Positions 18,736 through 26,996 of a stretch of 51,337 bases of DNA are shown in pieces. A model generated the notes under the pieces. It had not been told where the DNA came from. It made no database searches and was given only the letters and a program-made list of their open reading frames with translations. This stretch comes from Kutzneria sp. 744. Lineage in GTDB: Bacteria > Actinomycetota > Actinomycetes > Mycobacteriales > Pseudonocardiaceae. Numbering within the stretch: position 1 is the first letter of the stretch; every line of letters starts with the position of its first letter. Both the position numbers and the translations under genes were made by a program. Where the stretch lies: the NCBI RefSeq assembly GCF_000568255.1, contig NZ_KK037166.1, positions 10,364,809-10,416,145 on the forward strand, read 5' to 3'.

Positions 18736-20328
18736 ATGTGGCGTACCCGTCCGCTGGCGACCCAGATCCTGCTCTGTGTGCTGGCGATCCTGCTGGTGAC
18801 GAGCACGGCCGGTGCTCTGCTCTACGCGAACCTGACCGGCCGGACGCTGGACGCCCAGTACACGCAGCGCGCGCTGGACATCGCCAACACCGTCGCGCAC
18901 GTTCCCGAGGTCGCCGATGCCTTGGCGCAGAGGGATCCCGATCACCGCATCCAGGCACTGGCCGAACAGGTGCGCAAGAACACCAGCGCAAGCTATGTCG
19001 TGGTGGCCGACCGGAGGGGCGTGCGGTACTCGCATCCCACGCCGGCGCTGATCGGCCAGCGCCTGGAGGAACCCGTTGTCGCGCTGGACGGGAACGCCTA
19101 CTTCGGCATCGACCCCGGCAGCCTCGGCAACTCCGCCAACGCCAAGGTGCCGCTGCGCGCGTCGGACGGCGGGATCATCGGCGAGGTGTCCGTCGGCATC
19201 CCGGAAGACCGGGTCAGCAGCCAGATCGCCGTGCAGATCCTCGACATCGCGCTGTACTCGCTGCTGGCGCTGGGCATCGGTGTGCTGGCGTCGTGGCTGC
19301 TCGCCGGCGCCCTGAAACGAGTGACCTTCGGGCTGGAGCTTTCCGAGATCGCCGCGCTGCTGCAGGAACGCGAGGCGATGCTGCACGGCATCAGGGAAGG
19401 CGTCGTGGGCATCGACGCCAAGGGGCACGTGAGCGTGATCAACGACGAGGCACGCCGGCTGCTGGGCATCCGCCGGGCCGGCACCGGCTGCCCGGTCTCG
19501 CGACTGGTGCCGGAGGGCCGGCTGCGGGACCTGCTCGTGGACGGCCCGCTGGGCAGCGACGAGGTGGTGCTGACGGACGATTTCCTGTTGGTGGTGAACA
19601 GAATGCCGATCCTGCTCGCGGGAAGGCCGGCCGGGCACGTCGTGACCTTGCGCGACCGCACCGAGTTGGAGGGCCTGATGCGGGAACTGCATGCGCTGAC
19701 CGGTCTGACCAATGCCTTGCGCGCCCAGGAACATGAGTTCACCAACCGCCTGCACGTGCTGGCCGGCCTGCTGGGACTGGGCGAGACCGACGAGGCGGCG
19801 CGCTACCTCGCCGAGGTGGCCGGCGGTGCCACCGATCAGGCCAACGACATTCAGGTCCGGATCGCGCCCGCCGAGCTCGCGGCGTTGTTGGTGGCGAAGG
19901 TGACCACGGCCGCCGAGTCGGGCGTGCGGCTGGTCATCGACCCGGAGTCACGGCTGGATCGCGGGTACGCGGAGACCGGACCCTTGTTGACGGTGCTCGG
20001 CAACCTGATCGACAACGCAGTGGACGCGGTGGCCGGCGGCTCGCAGCCTCGTGAGGTCACGGTGCGGATCACGGACGTCGACGATGTGGCCCAGGTGGTC
20101 GTCAGCGACACGGGGCCGGGCATGTCCCAGGCGGAGATCGAGAAAATCTTCCTCGACGGCTACTCGACCAAGTCGACGCGCAACGGCATCCGGCGGGGGC
20201 TGGGACTGGCCCTGGTGCACCGGCTCGTGCTGCGCGCGGGCGGCTCCGTCGAGGTGGCAGCCGGGCCCGGCGCCCGGTTCGACATCAGGCTCCCGTTGCA
20301 CGCACCCGAGCTGGAGGTGGCGAGATGA
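18736..20328 (+). CDS. CitA/DcuS-type sensor histidine kinase
   Basis: 530 residues from ATG 18736, 5 bases after GGAG. Two membrane helices (about 10-33 and 175-200) flank an extracellular PAS-like sensor domain typical of CitA/DcuS, containing ALDIANTVAHVPEV and the loop SYVVVADRRGVRYSHP. A cytoplasmic PAS domain follows (EAMLHGIREGVVGIDAKG). The dimerisation segment holds the phosphorylated His333 in RAQEHEFTNRLHVLAGLL, and the ATP domain holds NLIDNAVDAVAG, SDTGPGM and GIRRGLGLALVHRL. Kinases of this class sense small carboxylates. The response regulator overlaps its stop by 4 bases. Confidence 0.95.
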   Translation: MWRTRPLATQILLCVLAILLVTSTAGALLYANLTGRTLDAQYTQRALDIANTVAHVPEVADALAQRDPDHRIQALAEQVRKNTSASYVVVADRRGVRYSHPTPALIGQRLEEPVVALDGNAYFGIDPGSLGNSANAKVPLRASDGGIIGEVSVGIPEDRVSSQIAVQILDIALYSLLALGIGVLASWLLAGALKRVTFGLELSEIAALLQEREAMLHGIREGVVGIDAKGHVSVINDEARRLLGIRRAGTGCPVSRLVPEGRLRDLLVDGPLGSDEVVLTDDFLLVVNRMPILLAGRPAGHVVTLRDRTELEGLMRELHALTGLTNALRAQEHEFTNRLHVLAGLLGLGETDEAARYLAEVAGGATDQANDIQVRIAPAELAALLVAKVTTAAESGVRLVIDPESRLDRGYAETGPLLTVLGNLIDNAVDAVAGGSQPREVTVRITDVDDVAQVVVSDTGPGMSQAEIEKIFLDGYSTKSTRNGIRRGLGLALVHRLVLRAGGSVEVAAGPGARFDIRLPLHAPELEVAR

Positions 20329-20996
20329 TCAGGACGCTTGTCGTCGACGACGACTATCGGGTGGCCCGCATCCACGCCGCCAGCGTCGAACGGATCCCCG
20401 GATTCACGTGCGTCGGCGAGGCGCACACGGTGGCCGAGGCCCGGCAGGCGGTCGCCGATACCGCTCCGGACCTGCTGCTACTGGACTTCTACCTGCCCGA
20501 TGGCGACGGGCTTTCTCTGCTGCGTGACCTGAGCTCCGGCGACGGCGCCGTGCCCGACTGTATCGTCGTCACCGCCGCCCGCGACCTGGCCACTGTGCGG
20601 TCCGCGATGCACATGGGCGTTGTCTACTACCTGGTCAAGCCGTTCGGGCTGCCGCAGCTGCGCCGCCAGCTCGACGCCTACCGGCTCTGGCGGTCGCAGA
20701 CCAGCGGCGGCGGCGAGGCCGATCAGGCCACTGTGGACGCTCTCTACACGTTGCTGCGTGGGGCGACGCCGTCACCGACGGCCGACGGCATGATGCCGCC
20801 GACGATGCGCAAGATCCTCGATGCCGTGCGGTTGTCGGCCGAGCCTGTCGGTGCGTTCACCCTCGCGGACCGGTTGGGCGTGAGCCGGCCGACGGCGCAG
20901 CGCTACCTGAGCGAGCTCCATCGCCGCGGGGCCGTCCAGCTGCACCTGGAGTACGGCCGGGCCGGGCGTCCAGTACACCGCTACGCCGTCAAGTGA
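20325..20996 (+). CDS. CitB/DcuR-type response regulator
   Basis: 223 residues, starting with an ATGA overlap with the kinase. The receiver domain (1-120) has the acidic pocket VDDD, phospho-acceptor Asp54 (LLLLDFYLPDGDG), a TAA segment and the conserved Lys in YLVKPFG. A short linker leads to a C-terminal winged helix-turn-helix (about 160-215, FTLADRLGVSRPTAQRYLSE) like that of CitB/DcuR rather than of OmpR or NarL proteins. Partner of the kinase at 18736; a likely target is the divergent ABC importer operon, whose substrate may then be a carboxylate. That link is inference from gene order. Confidence 0.95.
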   Translation: MIRTLVVDDDYRVARIHAASVERIPGFTCVGEAHTVAEARQAVADTAPDLLLLDFYLPDGDGLSLLRDLSSGDGAVPDCIVVTAARDLATVRSAMHMGVVYYLVKPFGLPQLRRQLDAYRLWRSQTSGGGEADQATVDALYTLLRGATPSPTADGMMPPTMRKILDAVRLSAEPVGAFTLADRLGVSRPTAQRYLSELHRRGAVQLHLEYGRAGRPVHRYAVK

Positions 20997-21069
20997 GTGA
21001 ACCCGGTCGCAGCCGACTGCCATCCGCCGGGCCGTCCGCACCGCGGCTGCTCCCCGCCTGCCTGAGGCG

Positions 21070-21948
21070 TCACATCAACTGCAAGCTCTGTTCCTCGGTG
21101 GGCCGGCCGTCGATGGCCGCCAACTCGGGTAGACGCCCGGCCAGCACGAGCGCCCCGACCACCGCGACTATCGCGCAACCCGCCTGGGCGATCATGATGC
21201 CGACGCTGCTGTTGGTCGACTCGTGGTAGACGAACAAGCCGATTCCCGACGCCACCAAGGGATCCACGATGGTCAGCGTCGCAACGACCGCCGCGGCCGG
21301 TCCGTTGGCATGCGCCTGATTGATCAGCCAGGCGGCGCCGAGCAGAGCGATCGCGATCGTCGCGGCGAACACGAGTGTGATCAGGTCCAGACCGGACGAG
21401 CTGATGTGCTGGAGCATCGCGCGGATCACCGCGGACACCGTGCCGTAGAGCACTCCGGCCCCGGTTCCGAACAGCGCGCACCGTCGACGGCCCGTCGTGG
21501 CAAGGCCCGATGCCAGCAGAACCGCGACCGCGATCGCACCGATCAGCACCGCGCTGAGCACTGCGCTGGTGGGGATGGCGGCCTGGGTGCTGGTACTGGC
21601 CGCGAGCACGACGAAAAGCCCGACGGCCACGCTGGTGAGCGCGATCGCCAGGAACGGCATGCGGGGACTGCGCCGACCGGGCAGCGCGATCAGGATGAGG
21701 GCGAGGATGCCCACGGGCTGGATGACGACCAGCGGCGCCGTGGCGAGCGCAGCGATGTGCATCGCAGCCCCGACCGCCATCATGAGTAGGCCAAGCAGCC
21801 ACCGCCGGTCGGCCAGGGTTCGCATCAGCGCGCGGCCGGTGAGCAGGCCGGAGCTCTGCCCCGCGCGGACCGCGCGGTGTTGCCAATACGCCGCAACGGC
21901 TTGACAACACGCAGCACCGCAGGCCAATCCGACCGACCACCAGATCAT
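21070..21948 (-). CDS. DMT-type integral membrane protein
   Basis: 292 residues from ATG 21948 (CAGGAG upstream). Around nine to ten hydrophobic helices are separated by very short loops, in the pattern of drug/metabolite (EamA/NIPA-like) transporters. Landmarks are WWSVGLACGAACCQAVAAYW at the start, LATAPLVVIQPVGILALIL, a small basic loop (GRRSPRMP), VATLTIVDPLVASGIGLFVY and a soluble tail (LPELAAIDGRPTEEQSLQL). Such proteins are frequent in actinomycetes as single genes of unknown substrate; NIPA relatives move magnesium. Convergent with the response regulator gene, with 73 bases between them. Confidence 0.85.
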   Translation of the reverse strand: MIWWSVGLACGAACCQAVAAYWQHRAVRAGQSSGLLTGRALMRTLADRRWLLGLLMMAVGAAMHIAALATAPLVVIQPVGILALILIALPGRRSPRMPFLAIALTSVAVGLFVVLAASTSTQAAIPTSAVLSAVLIGAIAVAVLLASGLATTGRRRCALFGTGAGVLYGTVSAVIRAMLQHISSSGLDLITLVFAATIAIALLGAAWLINQAHANGPAAAVVATLTIVDPLVASGIGLFVYHESTNSSVGIMIAQAGCAIVAVVGALVLAGRLPELAAIDGRPTEEQSLQLM

Positions 21949-22235
21949 TCCGCGCTCCTGCCGGATTCGACGTCCTGCGCGCACCGTACGTCCTGCCGTG
22001 CCCGCAACACGCCGATCAACAGCACGCCGACAGCCAGTCAACAGCTTGGCGATAGCTGCCCTGGAGCGTCGTCATCCCATGGGGTTGCGGAAGTCGGCCC
22101 ATGCCTCCCGCCTGCGACGACAGGACCGGTCAAGGATTCAGGGCGAGCTGCTAGAGCTTTCGCTCGGCAGGGTGGCGGTGGTGGCGGTCCTGCTCGCCAT
22201 GCGATAAACAATGCGGACCGGATGGAGGCGCACGG

Positions 22236-23045
22236 ATGTCGGACACGGTGGAGTGGACCCCGGCCGGGGTAGATCGAGACGTGCCCAGCGTGGCGCGGAT
22301 CTACGACTACCTGCTCGGTGGCAGCCACAACTTCGCCCCTGACCGGGCGATGGCCACCAGGTTGCTCGCCGTTCAGCCCAACGTCGCCGACATCGCCCGC
22401 GGCAACCGTGCTTTCCTGCGCCGCGCGGTTCAGTTCATGGCGGAGGCGGGTGTGCGTCAGTTCCTCGACCTCGGCTCGGGCATTCCGACGGCCGGCAACG
22501 TGCATGAGATCGCTCAGAAGATCGTGCCGGGCTCGCGCGTGGTGTATGTGGACTACGAGGGCGTTGCCGTCGCCCACAGTCAACTCCTGCTCGCCGAGAA
22601 CGCGGACGCCACCATCGTCCAGTGCGACGTCTCTCGGCCGAACGATGTGCTGAACGCCGAGGAGACTCGCAGGCTGATCGACTTCTCGCAGCCCGTCGGG
22701 TTGCTGGCCATCACGATCGGGCACTACCTGCCGCCCGACTGCGACCCGGCCGGAGTGTTCGCCCGCTACCGCGACGCCATCGCGCCGGGGAGCCACCTCG
22801 CGCTCACGCACCTGACAGACGACTTCACCAGCGTGCACGGCGACGAGATCATCGAGACGATGAAAAGCACGCAGAACCACGTGTTCCCACGAACTCGCGA
22901 GCAGGTGCTGGAGTTGTTCGGCGACTTCGAACTGGTCGAGCCCGGGTTGGTCACGACCTCGGGATGGCGGCCGGACCACGGGATCGCGCCCGCCGTCGAC
23001 CCTGAGCGGGACGGACTGTACGCGGGGGTCGCGGTCAAACCGTGA
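22236..23045 (+). CDS. DUF574/SAV2177-type SAM-dependent methyltransferase
   Basis: 269 residues from ATG 22236, with GGAGG 8 bases upstream. The N-terminal signature PSVARIYDYLLGGSHNFAPD is diagnostic of this actinobacterial family, followed by the Rossmann SAM-binding motif QFLDLGSGIPTAGNVHE, the acidic residue of motif II (VVYVDYEGVAVAH) and GSHLALTHLTDD. The C-terminal GLVTTSGWRPD segment is also typical. Members are present in many copies in streptomycetes and their substrates are mostly unknown; some are linked to secondary metabolism. No partner gene is adjacent, so the role is open. Its stop overlaps a perfect 15-base palindrome. Confidence 0.93.
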   Translation: MSDTVEWTPAGVDRDVPSVARIYDYLLGGSHNFAPDRAMATRLLAVQPNVADIARGNRAFLRRAVQFMAEAGVRQFLDLGSGIPTAGNVHEIAQKIVPGSRVVYVDYEGVAVAHSQLLLAENADATIVQCDVSRPNDVLNAEETRRLIDFSQPVGLLAITIGHYLPPDCDPAGVFARYRDAIAPGSHLALTHLTDDFTSVHGDEIIETMKSTQNHVFPRTREQVLELFGDFELVEPGLVTTSGWRPDHGIAPAVDPERDGLYAGVAVKP

Positions 23046-23056
23046 CACTGTGTCAC
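23042..23056. promoter_or_regulatory. Perfect palindrome GTGACACTGTGTCAC
   Basis: Seven-base arms flank a single T. The palindrome overlaps the stop codon of the methyltransferase and lies about 240 bases upstream of the XRE-STAND regulator. The loop is too short for an efficient terminator, so an operator is more likely. The binding protein is unknown. Confidence 0.4.
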
Positions 23057-23294
23057 ATCATGCGACCTGCTGATATTCGTGGATCAGGCCGCCGAGGCGA
23101 TCCCGTCGACGCACCTGTTCGAGGTGGTACCGGTCGGTGATCAGCGTCCGGTCCACACGCTCGCGGTGGACTCTACCCACCCAAGGCGAAGGCCGGACCG
23201 GCCCGATGTCCGGGGACTCGGCCACTGAGGGGAGTGCGCACCCGGGGGTTGCTGAGTACCGTCGACTACGGTGGGTGAACCTGGGGAGGAAGGC

Positions 23295-25139
23295 GTGGCG
23301 GCGGATCAGGCCGCGTTATGTGCTCTCGGCGCATGCCTGCGGCGGCTGCGGCTCCAGCGCGGTCTCTCCCTGCGCGGCATGGCCCGCCGGCTCGGCGCCA
23401 CCGGACACAGCGCGCTGGTCGACTTCGAGCACGGACGCCGGTTGCCCCCTGCCGGCCTGCTCGCCTTGTACTGCAACGTTTATCCGGATGACGCCGCGGA
23501 GCTGACCCGGCTGTGGGACGCCGTGCACGAGGCGCGGGCCCAAGGCGTCGTGGTCGTCCCGCCGCCGTCCGAGCCGGTCGCGCAGCTGCCGGCGGATCTC
23601 GCGGACTTCGTCGACCGGGCGGCGGAGTTGTCCCGGGTGCTGGGGTGGATCCGGAAGGCGCCGGCGGTCGTCACCGTGTCCGGCGAACCCGGCGTCGGCA
23701 AGTCGAGCTTCGTGCTGCACCTCGCGCATCGCGTTCGGGCCGACTACCCGGACGGCCAGTTGTTCGTCGCACTGCACGGCGCCGGTCCCGCGCCACTGCC
23801 GCCGGCTCAGGTGCTGGCGAAACTCCTTGTCCCGCTGGGCGTTCCGGACAACCGGCTGCCCACGGACGTGGACGGCCGCGCGGCGTTGTTGCGCTCCGTG
23901 CTGGCCACGCGGCGGGTGCTGATCGTGCTGGACGACGCCGCCGACGAGGCTCAGGTGCGACCAGCGCTGCCGGGGCACGGCGAGGCGCTGGTGTTGATCA
24001 CCTCGCGTGGCCCGTTGGCCGCGCTGGACGGCGTGCGGCACGTCCGCCTCGGCGTGTTCGCGCCGGATGCCGCGCTGGAGCTGTTCCGGCGGGTCGCCGG
24101 GGCGGATCGGGTCGCGGCCGAGCTGCACGAGAGCAGGCAGATCGTCGCCCACTGCGGGCATCTGCCGCTGGCCACCCGGCTCGCGGCAGCCGGCGTCGCG
24201 GCCTGGCCACATGGGCAGCTGCGGGATTGGGCCGACGAGTTGGCGGACCGGACGACCCGGCTGGACCGGCTGAGGGTCGGCGACCGCGCCGTGAGCACGG
24301 TGTTCGAGCTGAGCTATCAAGCGCTGTCCGAGCCGGCGCGGACACTGTTCCGGCGGGCGCCGCTGCTGCCAGGTCCGGACTTCAGTGCGCGGACCGCCGC
24401 TACGGCGCTACCCGACGGTGACGTGGACACGGCCCTCGCGGAGCTGACCCAGCGCGGCATGATGCAGGCGTCCGATCGCGCCCATCGGTACCGAATGCAC
24501 GACCTGCTCAGGTTGTTCGCCGAGACGCGACTCAACCGAGAGGAGGCGGCGGGCGACCGGCATTCGGTCGAACGGGCCGTGCTCGGCGACCTGCTCGGCA
24601 CCGCATTCGACGCGGGCGCGACGCTGGACCCGTCCGGCTACGCCGTGCCCCGGCCGGAATCCCGGTTCGCCGACCGCGCGCAGGCGGTTCGCTGGCTGGA
24701 CGCCGACTATCGCTGCGTCACGGCCGGCGTGCGGCGGGCCTGTGAACTGGGCCTGACCGAGCTGGTGTTCCCGCTGCTGGTGGCTCTGCCGTGGTACTGG
24801 GACCTGCGGTGCCACTGGGACGAGTGGCAGGACGTGAACAAGTCCGTCCTGGAGGTGGCCGCGACTGTCGGCGACGACCTGCGGCAGGTGATCGCGCTGA
24901 ACGGACTGTGCATCGCACTGCGTTCGGTCGGCGACGCCGAGGCGGCGATCGAACACGGCCGGGCCGCGGTCCGGCTGGCCCGTCGGATCGGGCGTGCCGA
25001 CGAGGAAGCCGGCGCCCTCGATCGGCTGGGCTGCGCGCTCGGCGACATCGGCCAGCACGAGAGTGCGGCGTCGCTGTTCGCCGAGGCGATCCGCCTTTTC
25101 CATAAGAATGTCAAGCCATGCTCGCTTCGTGATATTTGA
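23295..25139 (+). CDS. XRE-STAND (NB-ARC)-TPR regulator, interrupted in the TPR domain
   Basis: 614 residues as it stands, from GTG 23295 behind GGGGAGGAAGG (GTG 23271 is a poorer alternative). An N-terminal XRE helix-turn-helix (about 8-65, LRRLRLQRGLSLRGMARRLG) leads to an NB-ARC NTPase: P-loop GEPGVGKSS, Walker B RVLIVLDDAAD, sensor segment VLITSRG, GLPL-like HCGHLPLATRLA and MHD-like RYRMHDLL. TPR repeats of about 40 residues begin near residue 490. The frame leaves normal coding composition after AEAIRLF at 25100 and ends at a TGA at 25137-25139 within a 48 % G+C tract. The missing TPR end is found further on at 25413-25574. Intact relatives are nucleotide-switched transcription regulators; whether the truncated product works is unknown. 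Confidence 0.88.
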   Translation: MAADQAALCALGACLRRLRLQRGLSLRGMARRLGATGHSALVDFEHGRRLPPAGLLALYCNVYPDDAAELTRLWDAVHEARAQGVVVVPPPSEPVAQLPADLADFVDRAAELSRVLGWIRKAPAVVTVSGEPGVGKSSFVLHLAHRVRADYPDGQLFVALHGAGPAPLPPAQVLAKLLVPLGVPDNRLPTDVDGRAALLRSVLATRRVLIVLDDAADEAQVRPALPGHGEALVLITSRGPLAALDGVRHVRLGVFAPDAALELFRRVAGADRVAAELHESRQIVAHCGHLPLATRLAAAGVAAWPHGQLRDWADELADRTTRLDRLRVGDRAVSTVFELSYQALSEPARTLFRRAPLLPGPDFSARTAATALPDGDVDTALAELTQRGMMQASDRAHRYRMHDLLRLFAETRLNREEAAGDRHSVERAVLGDLLGTAFDAGATLDPSGYAVPRPESRFADRAQAVRWLDADYRCVTAGVRRACELGLTELVFPLLVALPWYWDLRCHWDEWQDVNKSVLEVAATVGDDLRQVIALNGLCIALRSVGDAEAAIEHGRAAVRLARRIGRADEEAGALDRLGCALGDIGQHESAASLFAEAIRLFHKNVKPCSLRDI

Positions 25140-25412
25140 CCGGGTCGGGTATCGGTAATCTCATACGCAGGGGAAATGCGCGACCCAGACCTAGATAAGG
25201 TCCCCCTACGCTAGCGAGCCAGGCGAACAAACAAGATAGCCGCGCGATGGGGTCAATACTTTGTACGCGTTTATCGTCATGAGTGTGTACAATAAGTGCG
25301 GACGTTCAGTATGGAGTCTTCTTACCAAACATAGAGAGTTAGGTGGGTTTAACCAACGTAAGTCCCTACAAATTATTGGGCGAATCCAGAAGACGAAGAA
25401 CATTACAAATCA
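25101..25412. other. Foreign or scrambled tract of about 310 bases, roughly 48 % G+C
   Basis: By direct count, G+C is 145 of 300 for bases 25101-25400, against about 70 % around it. The boundaries are abrupt on both sides. There are stops in all coding directions, no long frame beyond chance, no convincing terminal inverted repeats and no clear target duplication. One nested hairpin is visible: AGGGG (25169-25173) with CCCCT (25203-25207), enclosing GACCT-agata-AGGTC (25188-25202). GCGCG in the bulge could also pair with CGCGC at 25241-25245. The host TPR reading frame resumes in the same register. Candidates are a small non-autonomous insertion, a replacement, a structured RNA, or an assembly error. 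Confidence 0.75.
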
Positions 25413-25574
25413 GGTGGATTCGGCCTCGGCCGGGTGTTCACCGCCGCCGGCCGGCGCGAGGACGCCAGGCGGGAACTCGCGGTCGCCGTCGAGGCGTTCG
25501 CGGACCTGGGGGACAACAGCTACCAGGCCGCCGCCCTGCGGGCGCTCGCCGTGCTGTCGGACGCCTCCGCCTGA
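25413..25574 (+). pseudogene. Separated C-terminal TPR end of the XRE-STAND regulator
   Basis: From about 25413 the high-G+C coding pattern returns in the same frame as the upstream gene, reading FGLGRVFTAAGRREDARREL, then AVAVEAFADLGDNSYQ, and ending LAVLSDASA with TGA at 25572-25574. Helix pattern and sequence match the end of a TPR array in this regulator family. Without the tract at 25101-25412 the gene would run from 23295 to 25574. No start codon with a ribosome site precedes this piece, so it is probably not translated alone. Confidence 0.75.
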
Positions 25575-25673
25575 GCCGGTCCGAAAGTGGTCCGGGGTCG
25601 GTCCGGACCGTGTCGACCACCCGGTAGGCCCTGCTTGTCTCGGATCGAACCCGTTCCGGCACAAGGAGGTTCG

Positions 25674-26810
25674 ATGCGTATCCGGCTACCACTGCTTGCC
25701 GCGGTCGTCACGCTGGGCACCGCGATGATCGCGGCCACGCCGGCCGACGCGGCCGGCGCTGAACAGCACCACACGTACCTGCGGACGGTCAGCGGCTGGA
25801 ACTACGTCTCCACGGAGGCAGGCTGGACCGACAGCCAGGGCCGACACGCCAAGAACGTGCTGCGCGCCCGCTCCACGATCCCCGGCCCGTACGAGGGCTA
25901 TCAGATCCGGCACCTGTCCGGCATGCCCGCCGGCGCCGTCGCGCTCTGGTCGGACGTCGCGCAGGCCTACGTCACTGCCGAGTTCTCCTGGGCCGGCCGT
26001 GACCGGGGCACCCTGCACGCCCGGCCCGGCCAGACCACCGTCGGCCCGTGGGAGACGTTCTACCAGGTGCAGATCGGCACCAGCGGCAACTACCCCGTGT
26101 TCACGCTCAAAGCGAACGACTCCAGCGGCGGCAGCTACTACGTGTCCGCCGACCAGGGCAGCAACTATCCCGGCGACCTGCAGGGCGTGTTGCAGGCCGA
26201 CCAGACCGTGGCCAGGGACGGCGAGCACTGGGCTGAGGGTCCCGGCCCGCAGAACCTGGTCACCGGCGACGACTATCCCTGGCGCTACGCCGCCTTCGAC
26301 CCGGCGAAGAACCCGCCGAGCGACTTCGTCGACGCGCCGACCCGGGGCGGCTTCCAGTACGCCCGCGAGTGCGACTCGTTCGTCGCGTGGAAGATCTACG
26401 AGAACTCCGGCGGCCGGCAGTACACGCAGATCGGCGGGCCCGGCGGCACGCCGACCGACTACCGCACGTACTCGGTGGACATCAACGGCGGCAACCCGGG
26501 CATGGGTCCGGACGCCAAGGACTGGGCGAACAACGCGACGCGCTACAACTCCGGCTTCTGGGTGGACCAGACGCCGACGCCCGGCGCGGTGGCGCAGTGG
26601 AACGCCAACTCCGGCGGCATGGCCGGCTTCGGCCATGTGGCCTACGTCGACAAGGTCAACTCCGACGGATCGATCGTGGTCGAGAACTTCAACCTGACCG
26701 GGAACGGCGAGTACTCGGTGAACACGTTCAGCACGAAGAGCGCGACCGTGGTGGGGAACCTGACGTTCTCCTGGCCGTCGAACTTCGTGCACATCCATCA
26801 GTTCCACTGA
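25674..26810 (+). CDS. Secreted CHAP-domain protein with N-terminal trefoil-like domain
   Basis: 378 residues from ATG 25674, with a perfect AAGGAGGT at 25663-25670. A signal peptide (1-26, ending ADAA) is followed by about 170 residues in a repeated beta pattern (HHTYLRTVSGWNYVSTEAGW, later YYVSADQGSNY) that resembles fascin- or ricin-like trefoils. The C-terminal part is a CHAP amidase domain: the catalytic Cys in ARECDSFVAWKIYENSGG and His in AGFGHVAYVDKVNSDGSI, followed by VVENFN. CHAP enzymes cut peptidoglycan cross-bridges or stem peptides, so it may remodel the wall or attack competing bacteria. The strong ribosome site suggests high expression. Confidence 0.9.
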   Translation: MRIRLPLLAAVVTLGTAMIAATPADAAGAEQHHTYLRTVSGWNYVSTEAGWTDSQGRHAKNVLRARSTIPGPYEGYQIRHLSGMPAGAVALWSDVAQAYVTAEFSWAGRDRGTLHARPGQTTVGPWETFYQVQIGTSGNYPVFTLKANDSSGGSYYVSADQGSNYPGDLQGVLQADQTVARDGEHWAEGPGPQNLVTGDDYPWRYAAFDPAKNPPSDFVDAPTRGGFQYARECDSFVAWKIYENSGGRQYTQIGGPGGTPTDYRTYSVDINGGNPGMGPDAKDWANNATRYNSGFWVDQTPTPGAVAQWNANSGGMAGFGHVAYVDKVNSDGSIVVENFNLTGNGEYSVNTFSTKSATVVGNLTFSWPSNFVHIHQFH

Positions 26811-26996
26811 CCGATCGGCGGGATCTCGCGTCATCGAGGGGGCGGCGCGAGATCTGCTTCCCGGCCGTCCGACCCAGGTGACCGGTGTCCTTGGGGAGGA
26901 CGGTCGGGGAGCACGTCGATGCCCGCGGCGACGGTGGCCGCGCGAGCGCTGATGTCGAGGTGAAGTGAAGTGGGGCCGGGAAATCGGTGCGGGTGG

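Noticed and set aside
25261-25412. Open frame of about 50 codons from the low-G+C tract as a small gene
   Set aside because: A stop-free run of this length is not rare at 48 % G+C; no ribosome site and no recognisable protein. It continues only into an out-of-frame reading of the TPR sequence.
25101-25412. Group I or group II intron
   Set aside because: No domain V-like hairpin, no GUGYG start at the left edge, and the conserved P/Q/R/S core of group I introns could not be found. Left open only as an unspecified structured RNA.
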